Shown here in pieces: positions 35,921 through 39,914 of a stretch of DNA of 39,914 nucleotides. The notes beneath the pieces are model-generated. The model had not been told where the DNA came from and did no database searches. It saw only the letters and a program-made list of their open reading frames with translations. Made by a program: the position numbers and the translations under genes. The stretch spans positions 1-39,914 of the forward strand of contig CAIMDB010000026.1 in NCBI GenBank assembly GCA_903839675.1. The letters are read 5' to 3'. Position 1 is the first letter of the stretch. Each line of letters starts with the position of its first letter. The DNA is from an uncultured Sphingomonadales bacterium. GTDB lineage: Bacteria; Pseudomonadota; Alphaproteobacteria; Sphingomonadales; Sphingomonadaceae.

Positions 35921-39914
<3,994 letters not shown>

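Overview
The window is a high-GC alphaproteobacterial chromosome segment, most likely from the order Sphingomonadales. The case rests on an F1 ATP synthase operon in the order atpH-atpA-atpG-atpD-atpC with a very short epsilon subunit, a PEPxxWA-CTERM anchored exported protein, a PhaR regulator, a CpaF-type ATPase, and dispersed palindromes of the type common in sphingomonad genomes. There are about 42 protein genes and one tRNA. Most are housekeeping or ordinary accessory genes. Two small units look mobile or acquired. The window cuts a lipoprotein gene at its left edge and rpoB at its right edge.

Left part (1-11.8 kb). A truncated lipoprotein gene is followed by repeat-rich non-coding DNA. 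A GIY-YIG nuclease gene is tightly enclosed there by inverted copies of a dispersed palindrome. Next come an MHS-type transporter, alanine racemase, phaR with a TGC-rich dyad array upstream, and an exported amidohydrolase. At 5.94-6.68 kb an AT-rich island holds one SUKH-like (immunity-type) gene, and copies of a second repeat in opposite orientation flank it. A translationally coupled pair encodes an exported methyltransferase-like protein and an S41 peptidase. A small membrane protein, a lone cpaF and a DMT transporter follow.

Middle part (11.8-24.3 kb). The F1 operon atpHAGDC lies on the minus strand and ends at a hairpin terminator. AtpD has a Lys-Pro-Ala-rich N-terminal extension, and palindromic repeats sit in the atpA-atpG and atpD-atpC gaps. 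Plus-strand genes after it encode a dienelactone hydrolase with a YCII-domain protein, then DUF1203, Ada and a ferritin-like protein in one tight cluster. Minus-strand genes follow: EVE-domain protein and enoyl-CoA hydratase (overlapping), a Bcr/CflA efflux pump, a quinone oxidoreductase and a small lipoprotein. A tRNA-His gene closes the section.

Right part (24.3-39.9 kb). A Leu-type amino-acid dehydrogenase converges on the PEP-CTERM protein gene. Biosynthetic minus-strand operons follow: argH, an LptM-like lipoprotein and lysA; then a HAD phosphatase, dapD and a FAD oxidoreductase. Together with alr, these supply arginine, lysine/meso-DAP and D-alanine. A TlpA-like thioredoxin and an agmatinase-like ureohydrolase run the other way. 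Last come a subtilase with a lipoprotein signal and a C-terminal beta-barrel-like region, and rpoB. rpoB has a near-consensus promoter and a hairpin terminator in its leader. No CRISPR array, integrase, transposase gene, rRNA or prophage is visible.
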